This document shows positions 25,894-38,700 of a DNA stretch of 64,000 nt, in pieces. Every line of letters starts with the position of its first letter. The stretch's first letter is position 1. A program made the translations under genes and the position numbers. The notes below the pieces were generated by a model. That model did not search any database, had not been told where the DNA came from, and worked only from the letters and a program-made list of their open reading frames with translations. This DNA is from Rhexocercosporidium sp. MPI-PUGE-AT-0058 (lineage: Eukaryota; Ascomycota; Leotiomycetes; Helotiales), in assembly GCA_020746875.1 (NCBI GenBank), contig JAGTJL010000001.1, forward strand, positions 4,402,001 through 4,466,000, read 5' to 3'.

Positions 25894-26908
25894 TTACTTC
25901 TGGTCCACCCGAACAGATTCTCGAGTCATCTCATACCCGCTCTCTCTCGAGTCCATACCCCGCATATGCGAATCGTCCAAATTCTCCTTACTAATAATCC
26001 TACTCGGATGGCAGACATTAAACAACACCATAGCAACAAACATCAACGCCGCATCAAACACATACAAAAAGTACTCATGCCTCAACAGTATCCCATCTGA
26101 GCCCATAATATACTCAATAATACGGAACACAGACCGGACCAAGATGAGACCACTAGCGATGTACAGGATGTAGAGGTAGCTTTCCCATGGGATGGAGAGT
26201 TGCTTGGAGCGCAGACTGGGCATGGCTTTGAGGCGCCAGTGGAAGATTGCTGCGACGAGAACGAAGAGCCCGAAGAACAGCACTTGGATGCCGAGACCTG
26301 CTGTGATGATGTGCTCGCCGAGGTCGACGTCTGATTGTTTCTTGGCTTTGCCGAGCATGCCACCACCTGGACGTGTTAGGTAAATGTCGGTGTGCTGTGG
26401 AATTGGACGATTACGTACCAGCTGATTGCGCGAGGAAAGACAGGACATCTCCACCGACGAAGATCTTGGTGAGCCACCTTACTCGGATAGGGGAATGAGC
26501 TTCGCCGTCGACTAAGACGATAATTCGACCGAGGATCATATAGATTGAAGCAGCGAAGAAGGCGGGTGCGAGGAGGAGTAGGAGACTCTGCATGATGTAA
26601 GGACCAGTTGTCCATTCCCCGTATGATTGTCCGGCGTTCAGTAATCTGCCAACATAGCCTGTCGTCTCAACTATTCGGACCACAGATTAACTTCATGCTT
26701 TGAAGCCTGTAGTAAACAAGAGTCACTTACAAAGACCGCCGATAACGAAGGGCACGAAGTACCACGTCCTCTTTCTGATCAACTGGAAGATATGAAGGCA
26801 TGTCGTGATGCCAAAAAGTACGAGGAAGATTATGGCCAGAATCTTTTTTGGCTCATACTGGTAGAGCATGTACTTCTCGCCTGGAACGATGTCTCGCGCG
26901 GAAACCAT
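25894..26908 (-). CDS. RTA1-like seven-transmembrane protein (lipid-translocating exporter family)
   Basis: Three exons (26908-26731, 26670-26419, 26366-25894) give 300 residues with about seven hydrophobic segments. Family landmarks are the early YEPKKILAIIFLVLFG segment, GGLFETTGYVGRLLNAG across the first splice, SLLLLLAPAFFAASIYMILG, and FVGGDVLSFLAQSAGGG across the second splice, followed by GLGIQVLFFGLFV. RTA1/RSB1 proteins are fungal plasma-membrane proteins linked to resistance to azole-type compounds (Rta1) and sphingoid long-chain base export (Rsb1); the substrate cannot be read from sequence. The C-terminal 45 residues are charged and cytoplasmic. It is divergent from the truncated isochorismatase relic. 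Filamentous fungi have many paralogues, so no symbol is given. Confidence 0.92.
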
Positions 26909-27450
26909 GTTGACGATAGATCAAGACTTGTTTCTTGGCTTATGAACAGGAGAAGTGACTGAACCGCCACTAGAAATTTAGATCAGGTACAAGTAAAAAA
27001 GAATAGAACGGCAAGCCGGATGTCTGAGCAGTGCTGCTTGATGTTGATGAGATTTTTGTGGGAGTAAGGTCAATTGCAGGAAGCTGTAGCTATCTATATA
27101 CATTCTGGATTAAAGTGGGTCGTTGTGTAAGAAAAAGCTAGAAAACAAGCATGCCATCGAAGAGTAGGCTTAGTGACGGGATAAAATCTTGAATTTTAGT
27201 CCAAAAATAATATAATCTCATCTATTCCATCGTACTGGTTCGCATAGGTCGTAATGTATCGTATCTTCTCGCTCCCTCGTATAGTTCGGAAACCACGCGC
27301 AACCTTCAATGGCATCTGATTGGCTGCTGTTCTAGAGGCTTGACAGCAATAAGATAAAAAAGGAAAAGAGGACGGAAGGCGAATGAATATGAAGGACTGT
27401 TATCCTGAATCACAAGGAGACGGAGGGCAGCCGTTTCTGCTCCCCTTCCT
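26909..27450. other. Intergenic region upstream of the truncated isochorismatase relic
   Basis: This 540 bp should hold the missing 5' half of the isochorismatase-like gene if that gene were complete, but no family motif is visible on either strand. It also contains the promoter of the RTA1-like gene. Confidence 0.5.
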
Positions 27451-27951
27451 AGAGAGATGTTTGTAAGTGCTATCGTCATATTTCCCCTAAAATTCTTGCT
27501 CCAATCCAAGCAAATAAAATCAGTTCACGTAACTAATTTCTTACAGGTACTGCTCACCTCGCATTGTCTCTGCGTGAGGCCGGTTACTCTGTTCGGGCCC
27601 ACGTAGACGCGAGCGTAGCAATGGATGAAAAGAGTGCTGCAAATGCAAATCGTCGTGTGGAGGGCGTCGGTGTTACCGTCACGAGCGCGTTTCCAATCTA
27701 CGTTGAGCTTCTCAGAGATTGGAGAGATACACCTGGTACTAAAGAGACAGTGGCGCACTTCAATATGTCAGTCGTCCTTCTTTCATATGTGTACAGCGCG
27801 CCCGAAGAGGACGGGAGTGAGATGACAAAATTATGTGATGTAAGCTGATACTTGAAATAGTTATATCGCTTCGTTCTCCAACTTGGCAAGAACTCACGGA
27901 TATGCCATTCAGAACGGAACTATCGTCCCTGGAAAGGTTGATATTTTGTGA
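27451..27951 (+). pseudogene. 5'-truncated isochorismatase-family (YcaC-like) hydrolase
   Basis: Similarity begins abruptly at codons R-D-V-C (27453-27462 plus 27547-27548), where family members read T-D-V-C. It continues as TAHLALSLREAGYSVRAHVD, then NANRRVEGVGVTVTSAF and YVELLRDWRDTPGTKE. Two standard introns (27463-27546 and 27767-27860) join in phase, and the final exon ends PGKVDIL at the TGA at 27949-27951. The cysteine equals the family's catalytic position, yet the catalytic Asp and Lys region lies in the absent N-terminal half. An in-frame TAG sits two codons before D-V-C and no start or N-terminal homology occurs upstream. The intact 3' splice structure suggests a recent 5' truncation. 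Alternatively the 5' part could have been moved beyond the divergent RTA1-like gene. The symbol and substrate are unknown. Confidence 0.65.
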
Positions 27952-28705
27952 TTGGTTGATTGATTCTCTCAAGCTTGGAGAGTACACACATATCTTTCTT
28001 TGTGGAGTTTGCTTGAAGACCCGACGATGTAGATAATTACGTTGCTTTAGCCGCTAATTGACCATCTGCCGCTTTGCCTTTCTTCTCTAAGTGACTACGT
28101 TCTTTGATGACGGACGAGGGGATGAACCTAATAGTGCCTATCGTGACACACCTATCTCTCCCCAGACCCAAAACCACTGCTTAGCCAACGAGGTCAGGGC
28201 AGGACCGTTATATAGAGCATCAATCTCTACTTCAACTGCCTGTCGATCTCATGGCACATGGCCCGACCGTCTGGTAAGCAGGCGTGTCACAATTTGGACC
28301 TTGACACTATTCAAGTAGATAGGCGGTAAGGTATACAGGACAGTGTCACAATCCAGGTGATCACGTGTATCCATAACGGTCGTCTATTACTCGGTAAATA
28401 TAAGAAAAATTGGTTGATCTTAAAGATCGAGAAGTAGATGTGTCATGTACATGTGGATCACTTGGCTCTCTTGTCGCTTGACCCCTACTAGCGCGGGAAA
28501 TGTCTCGGCGGACGAAGAGTTACCATCCTGACGGTCCTATATACTGCTCGTTGTCTTGGGGTTAGGAGCGACTGTTGGACATTCAGATGCTCGTACAGTC
28601 TAGGTTGCTTCTCAGTACATGCACCGTCCACAAAGGGGAGCGAGCTCCAGGACTCTAATTTGGGATTGATCACCACCACATCACGTACGCTGCCCGCTCA
28701 TCATC
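27952..28705. other. Promoter region of the Zn2Cys6 regulator
   Basis: This 754 bp between the relic and the next plus-strand gene has no supported coding sequence. It contains short CACGTG-like and TGTCACAA repeats (for example near 28289 and 28345) that could be regulatory, but there is no evidence of use. Confidence 0.4.
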
Positions 28706-30934
28706 ATGGAGCCCACATCCTCCACACCAAGCAATGCCGCTCTGAAGATGTCGGCCAGAAAAACGCATCGGAAGACCAGGACTGGATGCAGGACGTGCAA
28801 GCAGAGGAAAATAAAGGTGCGTGTCGACAGCTCTCTGCATGGTTCTTTTGTTTATGGATCTCCCGGAGATATCTTGACGCAAGAGGGGCAATCATGATCA
28901 CACATTCACGTGATCGGTATATCTCAGCATGCCCAGGTGCATGTATCGAGGGTGTTGGGTGTGAGGCTGCATCTCATCCATGATGTTTGGCAAATGGCTA
29001 AAGTCGAGCGAGTTCCGTCTTTAGGGACTAGAAAACAAGTGTTGCTCTCATCCCACTGTTGCAAGCTTGTAGACACCTATGGGGATATCTTTTACAGCCG
29101 CGCCTTCGCTTCGTCGGGGACTTTCTCATGGACTGCTAGGTTCAGGTCCACTTCTCGCTACTGTTCAAGTCCGATCCTGAGTTACGAGTGCCAGACAAGC
29201 TTCAATATGGCTCTTATTTGTATCCAAGTAGTCTTTGGAGGTGGCGTGGTTCTACTCCGCTGTGTGCCCTCGATGAGCCTCTGTTTTTAGTCTCATTTGG
29301 CCCGAATTTCTTCTATTTTCAACAATACCATCTGAAGGCCCTCAGCAAATGTTGCCTATATTTTCTTGTCAACTCCACTTCCAAAATCAGCTCTTTCGGG
29401 TACAACTGTTTTTCGTCGCTTGAGATAGCTTGATTACATCCTTTCTGACGTTGTTTGTCAATATTCAAATCCGAGACTGACCATCCATTCCGGATCCAGT
29501 GTGATGAGCAACGACCATCATGTAACAATTGTATCAAACACTCTGTTCAGTGCGACTTTTTGGCGTCACAGGCGTTTGGTGGAGGAATTGGGCTCCCTCT
29601 TGTAAGTTACAAAATACAGTCAATACCTTCCACCTTTCAGAACCGGTTCAAACCATGGAAACGCAACAGCATAACTTCTGATGCTTTGATGGAACCAGCT
29701 TTTCAGAAAGCGCATGCCTAACGAATAATTAACGAGTAACAGAATGGAGCACCTTCTTCACATGCGAGTCCACACGGCGGCAGCGCCTCGAATTTCGTCG
29801 TCCCAAGTCCAAATAGTGGCCCAGCCAGCGGGTTAAATCTTTTAGACCTAGAACTTCTTCATAACTATGTCACATCGACTGCTTTCACCATACATACCGA
29901 CCCTGCAATGAAGATTGCGTGGAGGGTTAATGTCCCTCAAGTTGGATTTTCCTACGATTTCGTCATGCGTGGTATCCTAGCATTATCTGCTTTACATATG
30001 GCCCACTACAAACCCGCAAAGAGAGAACATTACATCTCACAAGCTATGCTTCAGCATCAAACAGGTCTCCGTGATGCGACTGAGGTGATGACGAGCGTCA
30101 CAAAGGAGAATTGTACAGGTGTAAGCATTCTGACCAGTTCGGCTACCAAATACACCCCCCACATTCTCTTTGGCCCTCTCTCATTCTCCTATTCTCAATC
30201 GCCCTGTCACAATTCTCATCGCAAATTCGGTCTAGGTCTACGCATTCTCCGCCCTCACCATATTCTTCACTCTAGCTAGCCCCCGCAAACCAGGTGATCT
30301 CCTTCTAGTAGGAGAGAACGGCATAGCAGACTGGCTATTTCTCGTCAAAGGCACCAGTTTCATCTTCAACAACTACGAAGAATTTTTACGAGAAGGTCTC
30401 CTAGAACCAATGTTCACATCAGGATCTCGCCAAAGCGCACTACGAACACAATATCTATCTGAGAAATCCCCCCAAGACGACCCGCTCATCGGACTCAGCG
30501 GCCTCATAGCACAGAATAGCACTGACGAGGCTAACAAGCACGTCTACCTCGCCGCCATCGAGACGCTCCGGAAATCATACGCTTTCTACAACAGGCCTGG
30601 ACCGCCGGGCTACGAGACGGGCGATGTCTTCATCTGGATTTTCGAGGTCACTGAGGAGTTCTTGCAGCTTCTACGCCTACATACGCAGGAATCGCTGACA
30701 ATCTTCTCGTATTTCTGTGTGGTGCTTAAGCGGCTGGACTCGCATTGGTGGATGCAAGGGTGGAGTACGCATCTGATTTCTAAGATCTGGAATTTGTTGG
30801 ATGAGGAACATCGGTAGGTCTTCCCATCTTGAAACAGCCTGCAGAAACTGTTTAAACCTCAAGTCGCGGCTAATTGTCAAAGGCTCTGGATACGATGGCC
30901 TCTGGAAGAGATAGGTTGGCTCCCTATGCAATGA
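28706..30934 (+). CDS. Zn2Cys6 binuclear cluster transcription factor
   Basis: Five exons (28706-28816, 29500-29601, 29743-30120, 30236-30813, 30883-30934) give 406 residues. The N-terminal finger is perfect: C-x2-C-x6-C-x6-C-x2-C-x6-C at residues 28-54, starting GCRTCKQRKIK and continuing CDEQRPSCNNC. The first intron splits it exactly before the third cysteine. The rest is a helical regulatory domain with LDLELLHNYVTSTAF, RGILALSALHMAHY, YAFSALTIFFTLASP and a C-terminal HRLWIRWPLEEIGW. This resembles the sterol-regulatory/C6 group with no separate fungal_trans domain. It would act in the nucleus; the target genes are unknown. The first intron (28817-29499, 683 nt) is several times longer than any other in the window. 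The last exon was added because the unspliced frame stops at 30817, one codon after LLDEEHR. Confidence 0.88.
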
Positions 30935-32714
30935 CCTCAGCACTTTCACACCCGAATCACAAACAAAATTTCCGTCCATGGATATCAATAGCTACAAATT
31001 CAAACAGCCAGCCGAACGAAAACTCCAATACCCCCAACTCATCACATTCTCCAATCTAGCCCGTATTAGAGGTCAGAGAACATCACGGTAATAAGTTCTT
31101 GTCTTCAACATTGCCGGATAACTGTACATTTATGTCTTCTAGGTGTCAGCGAGCATGAAGGGAGAAGAGAGGGTATTAAGGAACGATTGGAATGGAATGA
31201 CTTAACTTGTGGTATTAAGTTTTACCAAGGCCGATGCAGAATTTTTGATTTGGGCATGAGAGAGGAGATCCGAGAGGGGGGAAAGGAAATTTCGATCGAT
31301 CAACGTAAGAGTAGTCTGTATTGTATTAAGAATGAAGCAATGGATTGATTGACCTCCTGCGTGGTAAAGGAGAACTATTCCAACGTCTCAACTTTCATTT
31401 CTCAAAATGATATAAACCAACTCCTAATCCAGACAGATCAGACCCGACTCACCAAAGCAAATCAAGGATCCTGCAATCCTGATAATCAAAGCCAAGCGTC
31501 AACAAACCTCTCCAAGACTCCCACCCGCTGAATCATCCACATCTCCCCCAGACGGGGCAGTAACAAATCCGGGGAATCGAACCAAAAAAATCGACGGGAA
31601 ATCAGATAGCTTCCTATCTAACCAATCGATTGATTAACAAACCCCGAGGTAAGAGAAGCAAACCTTGACCCCGCGCTTCCGCAGTATCATCACCCTCGCC
31701 AACTCGCCAGATGAGGAGCCAACGCCGCGATGCATATCTTGGAGGGCACATGTGACGGCACAGAACCACCAATGAGCATGTGGGTATATCGGGGCAGTCG
31801 AATACCGTTCCGTGGCTATCGTACCGGTCGCAAGCAGAGCAGAGCAGTCCGATCTGCCATGGGCTGGTTGGTGTGCAGCATGCCATCTTTAACTAATTAG
31901 CTTTAGCGAGGAAAAAGGGAAAGAGTGGAGAATTTATTAATCTGACATGTGAAGGCGTGAAGGTATAAATAAGTACTTACTCACTTGTATTTACATAACC
32001 TTCTGACGGTACTAAGTCAGGTATTACTGAACAAAAAAATAATAAATTGAAAAGGTTATTGCAACGACAACAAGACCAGTCAGTCTCGGCTGTACAATTG
32101 AATACATCTCCATCCTTTTTTTTCTGGTGAGTTACAGAATAACGGACTTGAGATACCGCAAGGAGTAAGAGGTGCACCTTAGACTCGGAGCAGGATCGCG
32201 GAAGCTCCACATGTAGAGCTGCAAGGGTGCGTCGTCGGTGCTGGAACGAACGTGGAGGCGAACAAGGCCAGCCAGCCAACCTCGGCCTGGCAAGTTGAGA
32301 GAGAGGGAGAGAGGAGAGGCCAGCCCGCCCACGGCAACACTCGCATCAAGAATCCAGCTGGAATGGCCGAGTGACCCTTTTCTTTCTCAAACGCACATGC
32401 TCCTCTTTCGCTCTCTCTCTCCCTTTCTCTTTCACTCTCATCTTTCTCTCTCTCTCTCTCCCTCCATTCTTTCTTTCCTGGCTCGGTTTCTCTAGAACGA
32501 CAAAGAAGGAATCCACTCCCCTGCGTGTTTTAGAATCTCTGTCCCGAGTCAGATCATCAATCTTGATTTCTCGCAACTCAAATTCGTGGCTGCTTATCTT
32601 TCTAGGAAGTCAGCGAGGTAAGCTTCATTCTGCTTCCTACCCATCTGCATTCCCAGACTGACCTCACCACGCAGTGCAGATAGATAACTTTCCCCCTCCC
32701 CATCAACAGCAACC
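30935..32714. other. Intergenic region upstream of the acyl-CoA synthetase
   Basis: This 1.8 kb has no supported gene. A tRNA-like T-arm motif on the minus strand near 31562-31585 does not fold into a cloverleaf. A CT-rich tract at about 32395-32480 precedes the acyl-CoA synthetase start and is typical of fungal promoters or 5' UTRs. Confidence 0.5.
32395..32480 (+). promoter_or_regulatory. Pyrimidine-rich (CT) tract upstream of acyl-CoA synthetase
   Basis: A long run of CTCTCT and CTTTCT lies about 240 bp before the ATG at 32715. Such tracts often mark transcription start regions of well-expressed fungal genes; this role is inferred. Confidence 0.4.
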
Positions 32715-34959
32715 ATGGCCCCTCCAGCCTTACAAGACGAAGCCCTCATCAAGGCCCTCCGAGTCCCCCCACCTCCAGGAACACCATACTCCCTCCCAAT
32801 CCCCGGCAGCGAGAAGGAAGGCCGCACAGCAGTGTACAGACATTGGCGCTTCGTAAACACTCCTCTGCTCGACTCTCTTGATCCGCAAGCCCTCACCGCA
32901 CACGACATCTTCGAGACCTCGGTCAAGAAGCGCCCGAATGCGAGATGTTTGGGAAGCCGACCTTACGATCCTGTCACCAAGACTCATGCCAATAAGTTCG
33001 ATTGGATCACGTACTCGCAGCTGGCGGAGCGGAGGAAGAACTTCGGTGCCGGCATTGTCGAGCTGCATAAGAAGGTGGGAGTTACAGAGGAGAAGTATGG
33101 TGTTGGGCTTTGGTGCCAGAATCGTCCAGAATGGCAGGTTTCTGGTAAGAAACACCGTCCGCTGGGTAGATGAATATTGAGCTAACAATTGGCAGATTTG
33201 GGGTGTATGTCACAATCCCTTTTCACCGTATCTATCTACGAGACTCTGGGTCCAGAAACGACCGAATACATTATCAACCACACAAGCCTTAAGTGTGTTA
33301 TCACGAGTCTCCCACACATCCCAACACTATTGAAGATGGCTGCCCGGATACCGACTCTGAAGCTCATTATCTGCTTGGATCCATTGGATGCAGGAGAACA
33401 GCCAGGGAACTCAAAGGCAGCCCTCTTGAACTCTATGGCGGCCGATTCGGGAATTGAAATCCACTACATTCAAGATGTGGAAGCTTTGGGGGCTGCTTCT
33501 GGTCTCCCAATGAAGCCACCCCGCCCAGATGATATTATCACCATCAACTACACTTCTGGAACGACCGGTAACCCCAAAGGAGTAGTTCTCACACATGCAA
33601 ATGCCACAGCTGCCACAGCCATTGCACGCGTCACCAGTGATACACAGTCCTGGGACGTGTTGATCTCCTACCTTCCATTAGCACACATCTACCAAAGAGT
33701 TGCAGAACATGGTGCCCTCTCCGCTGGCGCTGCTATTGGATATTTCCGTGGTGACATCCTCGGCCTTGTTGATGACATGAAGATCCTACGTCCAACAGGC
33801 TTCAACTCCGTTCCCCGTCTCTACAACCGTTTCGGTGCTGCTCTACGAGCCGCAACACTCGATGCTCCAGGTCTGAAAGGCGCAATGGGCCGCCATGTCA
33901 TCAACACCAAACTCGCAAGCATGAAGCTCCCTCCCGGACAAGCAACCAACAAGCACATGTTCTGGGACCGTATCTTCACGCCCAAGGTAGCCAGTGCCTT
34001 CGGTTTCCAACGCTGCCGCGGCATGGTCACCGGAAGCGCACCCATCGATCCCACACTCCTCCAATTCCTCCGCGCAGCTTTCGGAAACGATTTCATCCAA
34101 GGCTACGGCCTGACAGAATCCTACGCCGTCGGTCTCGGTCAACTCGAGGGAGACTTCTCCGCTGGAAACTGCGGCGCCGTAGGTGTCGGCATGGAAGTCT
34201 GTCTACAATCCGTCCCGGACATGGAGTACCTCGTAACCGACTCGCCCAACCCCCGCGGTGAGCTGCTCTTGCGAGGAAAGGCAAGATTCAGGGAATACTA
34301 CCGCAACCCCGAAGAGACAGCCAAAGCTATCATCGACGATGGCTGGTTCCGCACCGGCGATATCGCCGAGATCGACTCGTTAGGCCGAGTCAAGATCGTC
34401 GACCGCGTGAAGAACGTCCTCAAGCTCGCGCAGGGCGAGTACGTCTCCCCAGAACGCATCGAGAACGTCTACCTCGCCAACACAAACATCGTCGCGCAAG
34501 CTTTCGTGCACGGCGACTCGACACAGGCCTTCCTCGTAGCGGTCTTCGGAGTCGATCCCGTGGCCTTCGCGCCCTTCGCTAGTGCCGTCCTCAAGAAAAC
34601 CATCCAGCCCGATGATCTGGACGCTATCAAGGCTGCGGCCAAGGATAATAAAGTCCGCAAGGCGCTGGTGAAGGAGTTGGATAAGATCGGGAAGAAGAAT
34701 AAGTTCAACAGCTATGAGAAAGTGCGCGCCGTGCATCTCGAGATCGAGCCGTTCACAATTGAGAATGAGCTTTTGACGCCGACGTAAGTTCTACCCCTGT
34801 CCATCAATTTTGATGGCTGTTTTATTGTTTACTAACTATACACTTCCCGAAATCAGACTCAAGCTTAAACGCCCCCAATCGGCCAAGAAATTCAGAGAGC
34901 AGATCGACAGGATGTATGAGGAAGCTCTTGCTGAAGAGACACCAAGAGCTAGGTTGTAG
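32715..34959 (+). CDS. Long-chain acyl-CoA synthetase, probably peroxisomal
   Basis: Three exons (32715-33144, 33196-34783, 34857-34959) give 706 residues. The AMP-binding P-loop is INYTSGTTGNPKGVVLTHAN near residue 265. Later motifs are GYGLTES, the WFRTGDIAE signature, DRVKNVLKLAQGEYVSPE and the C-terminal LLTPTLKLKR lysine motif, which is created only by splicing the last intron. The enzyme activates long-chain fatty acids with ATP and CoA. The protein ends ARL, a permissive peroxisomal PTS1 variant, which points to beta-oxidation and not to the ER or lipid-droplet isoform. The ATG at 32715 has a good context (AACCATGG). It is convergent with Pma1. The nearest named relatives would be the Faa/FaaB group, but the orthologue cannot be fixed from this sequence alone. 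Confidence 0.93.
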
Positions 34960-35758
34960 ACATGTACTTCCATTAGAACGCAGACTTGGGTATTAAAGAT
35001 GCATTTTGGAAACCCGGCTTGCTGGGATGTAAAGCGTTCTTGGATCGGCGGCTGCGCTGTTGTTGTGTTCTTGTATGCATGTATGAAATGACAAGATGGC
35101 GCTCGTTGTTCAGCTATCGTAACTAGCTACTTAGACCGCTTTGCAATGATGAATAAACAAATAAGCAAACATCCAAGCAAAGCTCGTAAGCTTGCCGCGG
35201 CACAAATAAGTTGTCTCGTGGTTCGAGTGTACCTACATCACATCTACCGAGGTAATTATTTTGAAGTACCTGATGGTACCGCAGCGGCTCAACCGTCCCC
35301 TGTCACTACAGTAGCTCGAAGCCCGGCTAATTTAAGTGTCCGAATCCTCCACACTTTCAACGACATCTCTCATTTTGCACCTCACAACACTCGCAACCAT
35401 AAGATAACCTCGTTTTATTATTCTCGGACTTTGTATTTCTATTATTTTTCAAAAGGGAACCATGCAAGGTTGGGTATGAGGCAAGCAAGCAAACAAGGAC
35501 AACAAAAATGACAGTCTATTGCCTGTCTCTTTTCCCTCCATGATATGAAACACTTTTGCGCATTCCCTTAGCCTTAGGGCGAAGAGTACATAGGTATCTC
35601 GATAGGAGGTAACAGTTTCACACAAACCAAGAAGCTCAGGCGAGCGACTAGACAGTGCAAGACTTAAGCAGGGTGTGCGAACCACAAGATGAAGAAATGC
35701 CATCCATCACAAAGCAATCGTCAAGATACGATGCAAATTGCTCATGAAAGGGCTCTGT
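34960..35758. other. Convergent intergenic region
   Basis: This 800 bp lies between the 3' ends of the acyl-CoA synthetase and Pma1 genes and holds their 3' UTRs. Nothing else was recognised. Confidence 0.5.
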
Positions 35759-38700
35759 TTAGGCCGACTTTTCGTGTTGCGTCGATACACGTTGAATTGA
35801 GACAACTTTCAAGCAGTTAGTTCGCGTGGGAATGAGGGGCAACGCACCAAAAACTTACCAAAATCTTCGAGTGATCGTTGCTTTGGGCTCTTCTTCTTTG
35901 GAGACTTTCCGTGCATGAGGTTATCGAAGCCGGAACTATCTTGGAGAAGATAGTAGACACCTCCCATAATACAGAATACACCAAACGAGAAGACCCAGAT
36001 ACGGACAACGGCGACAATGGAGGTATGACCATGAAGGAACCAACCGAAGAGAGTGAACAAGGTAGCAAGTATATCGACCAACAAAATGGCACCTGCCAAT
36101 TGCCATGAAGGAAGCGATGACCAGAATGGACCATTGGCACGAGTGATGAAGATCAACCAGTTCTCGGTTAAGGAGATTTCCAGGAAGACGACCGCATCCA
36201 GATTACCATAATTCTGAACAATGCCTCCATTCTCCCCACGAGCGATCATAGTAGTGAGAGTAATCCACGTGCCAACGGCAAGAACGATACCAAGGAGAAC
36301 CGACATACCCCATAGCTTGGGTAAATTCCACTTGACTGGAACCTTAGAGAATGGTGCGTTGTCGTATGCAATGGCCAAGGTAGCGACATCAGCGAAAATG
36401 GCAATGAAGACGACCAACTCAATGTTGAGAGATCTGTTCAATATGGCGATCCAGAGACCGAGGAAGATTTCCAGATGAATGGACAAGGCGATACGGTACA
36501 CGACGTAAGCGTACATGCGGTGGAAGATCTGTCGAGAGGTCTTGAGAGCATCAATGATAGCACCAAGTCCAGGAGCCAAGAAAACGATATCGGCAGCTGA
36601 GCGAGCAGCATCAGAAGCACCTTCGACGGCAATACCAGTATCGGCTTTCTTGAGAGATGGAGCATCATTGACACCATCACCAGTCATAGCAACGAGGTAA
36701 CCACGCTGTTGGAGAATCTCGACGACGTTGTACTTGTGTTGAGGGAATACTTCAGCAAATCCATCAGCAGCCTCCACGAAATCGTAAACTTCGGAACCTG
36801 GCATGTCTCCACCGCCACCAAGACCAAGACGCTCAGCATTGTAAATGTTTGTTCCGAGGCCGAGTTGACGAGAGGTTTCACGAGCAATACCGACAGCATC
36901 TCCAGTCAACATCTTGATTGATAGACCAAGCGTCTTGGCTTCATTGATAGTGCGGGCGGTGTCGTGGCGAGGAGGATCAGAACAGGGCATGATACCAAGG
37001 ATCTCCCAGGAGCCTTCACCACGCTTCCGTGCAACACCGAGAGAGCGGAAACCTCGAGTAGCGAATTCAGCGACCTTGTTCTTGTAGGCTTGGTCAATCT
37101 CATCCGGAATTGGGTGATCTTCCTCGACGGTCTTCAGGACGAAGAGTGGTGCACCTTTGACGCAGATAATTCTCTCGCCTTGAGGGGATTCAACGACAGC
37201 CTGGACCTTCTTGGATACGGGATCGAAGGGATGGAATTCAATGACCTTGTATTTGGACAGGACAGACTTGGCTCGAGGGTAGTATCGGAGAGCCTTCAAG
37301 AAAGCCTTATCAATGGCATCGATACCCTTCTTCTTGCGGGAAGCCGCAAGACAGGCAGTAAGCATGAGGTCGTCCGGCTCAACACCAGGAACAGTGAATG
37401 GTTCGGCAAGAGAGAGCTTGTTCTTGGTTAAAGTACCAGTCTTATCAGAGCAGAGGATTTCGACACCAGCCAAGGATTCAATTGCAGAGAGCTTCTGAAC
37501 AATGGCCTTCTTCTTCGCGAGGTAGGCAGCACCGACCGCCATGGTGGTTGTAACGACGGCTGGAAGGCCGACTGGGACACCGATGATGGTGATGGCGAGG
37601 GTGTACTCCAGAATCAGGACAATTGGGTTGGACCGATAGAACGATGAGATCCAGACGATCAAGTTGGTGAAGATGACAAGGATCAGGAGGACCGTTCCGA
37701 TACCGTTCAAGACCTCAGTAAAGTGACCAGTCGCACCGGAAGCTTGACCAACAAGAGCAGCAGCACGACCAACAAAAGTGTTGTCACCAGTGGCTGTAAT
37801 GACCATGAAGGCCTCACCACGCTTGATACCAGAAGAAGCATAACATTGATCACCCTTGTGCTTGTCGACTGCGAGAGATTCGCCAGTAATGGCAGATTGA
37901 TCGACCTGGAGGAAAGCATCATCGGTCACAATGCGACCGTCTGCGGGAATGATGGTGCCCTAGTGGAAAATCTGTTAGTATCAAATTGCCAAGAGCGGAT
38001 CGATTTAGTAATCTACTTCTTCAATTTGGAGAATGTCACCAGGGACGACTTCTGCAGCCTCGATTTCGAAGAGACGGCCATCGCGTAGAACGACAGCCTT
38101 CAAGGCGAGGGTCTTCTTCAATTCGTCGACAATAGAACCAGCCTGGAACTCTTGGATAAAACCGACGGATGCATTGAGCAGAAGCAAGGCGCAAATAACC
38201 CCAAAGTCAACCCAATCCTGGAGACCTGCAGCGAGTACAGCAGCAGCCTATCACAACATTGTCAGCAAGGCACATGCAAGCCAATAGTTACCACATTTTG
38301 CACCTGCGAGGCACGCGGAAGATGTAGCTTAGTGGGGCGGCCAGGCATGGGGACGGCATGCCCTCACCACCAACGGGTCATGGAATTCTAAACGGAGAAC
38401 GAAGAAGAAGTCCAAAAACGTACCTCCATGACGAACTGGATGGGACCGACGAAGTATCCGAGAAACTTGAGTGCCAAGTTCTCCTTTGCCTCCTTCATCT
38501 GATTCATGCCATACTTCTTGCGACGGGCGAGAACCTCGGACTCTGTAAGACCAACTCGAGTATCCGTTTGAAGCTGATCCTCAGGAACGACACGTCCACC
38601 AGCAGGCGAGGCCTCATGTTCTTCCTCGTCGTCCTCGGCATGGCCATCTTGCGATTCGAGCTCGTCGATCAGAGCATCCATGTCCTCGTCCTCCTCTTCT

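Noticed and set aside
25894..30934. RTA1-like gene, isochorismatase relic and Zn2Cys6 regulator as a secondary-metabolite cluster
   Set aside because: No backbone synthase is present and the enzyme gene is truncated; proximity alone is not evidence.
31562..31640. tRNA-like T-arm (GGTTCGATTCCC on the minus strand) with an A-box-like stretch nearby
   Set aside because: The bases around the T-loop do not pair, and no acceptor stem complementary to the 3' part was found.
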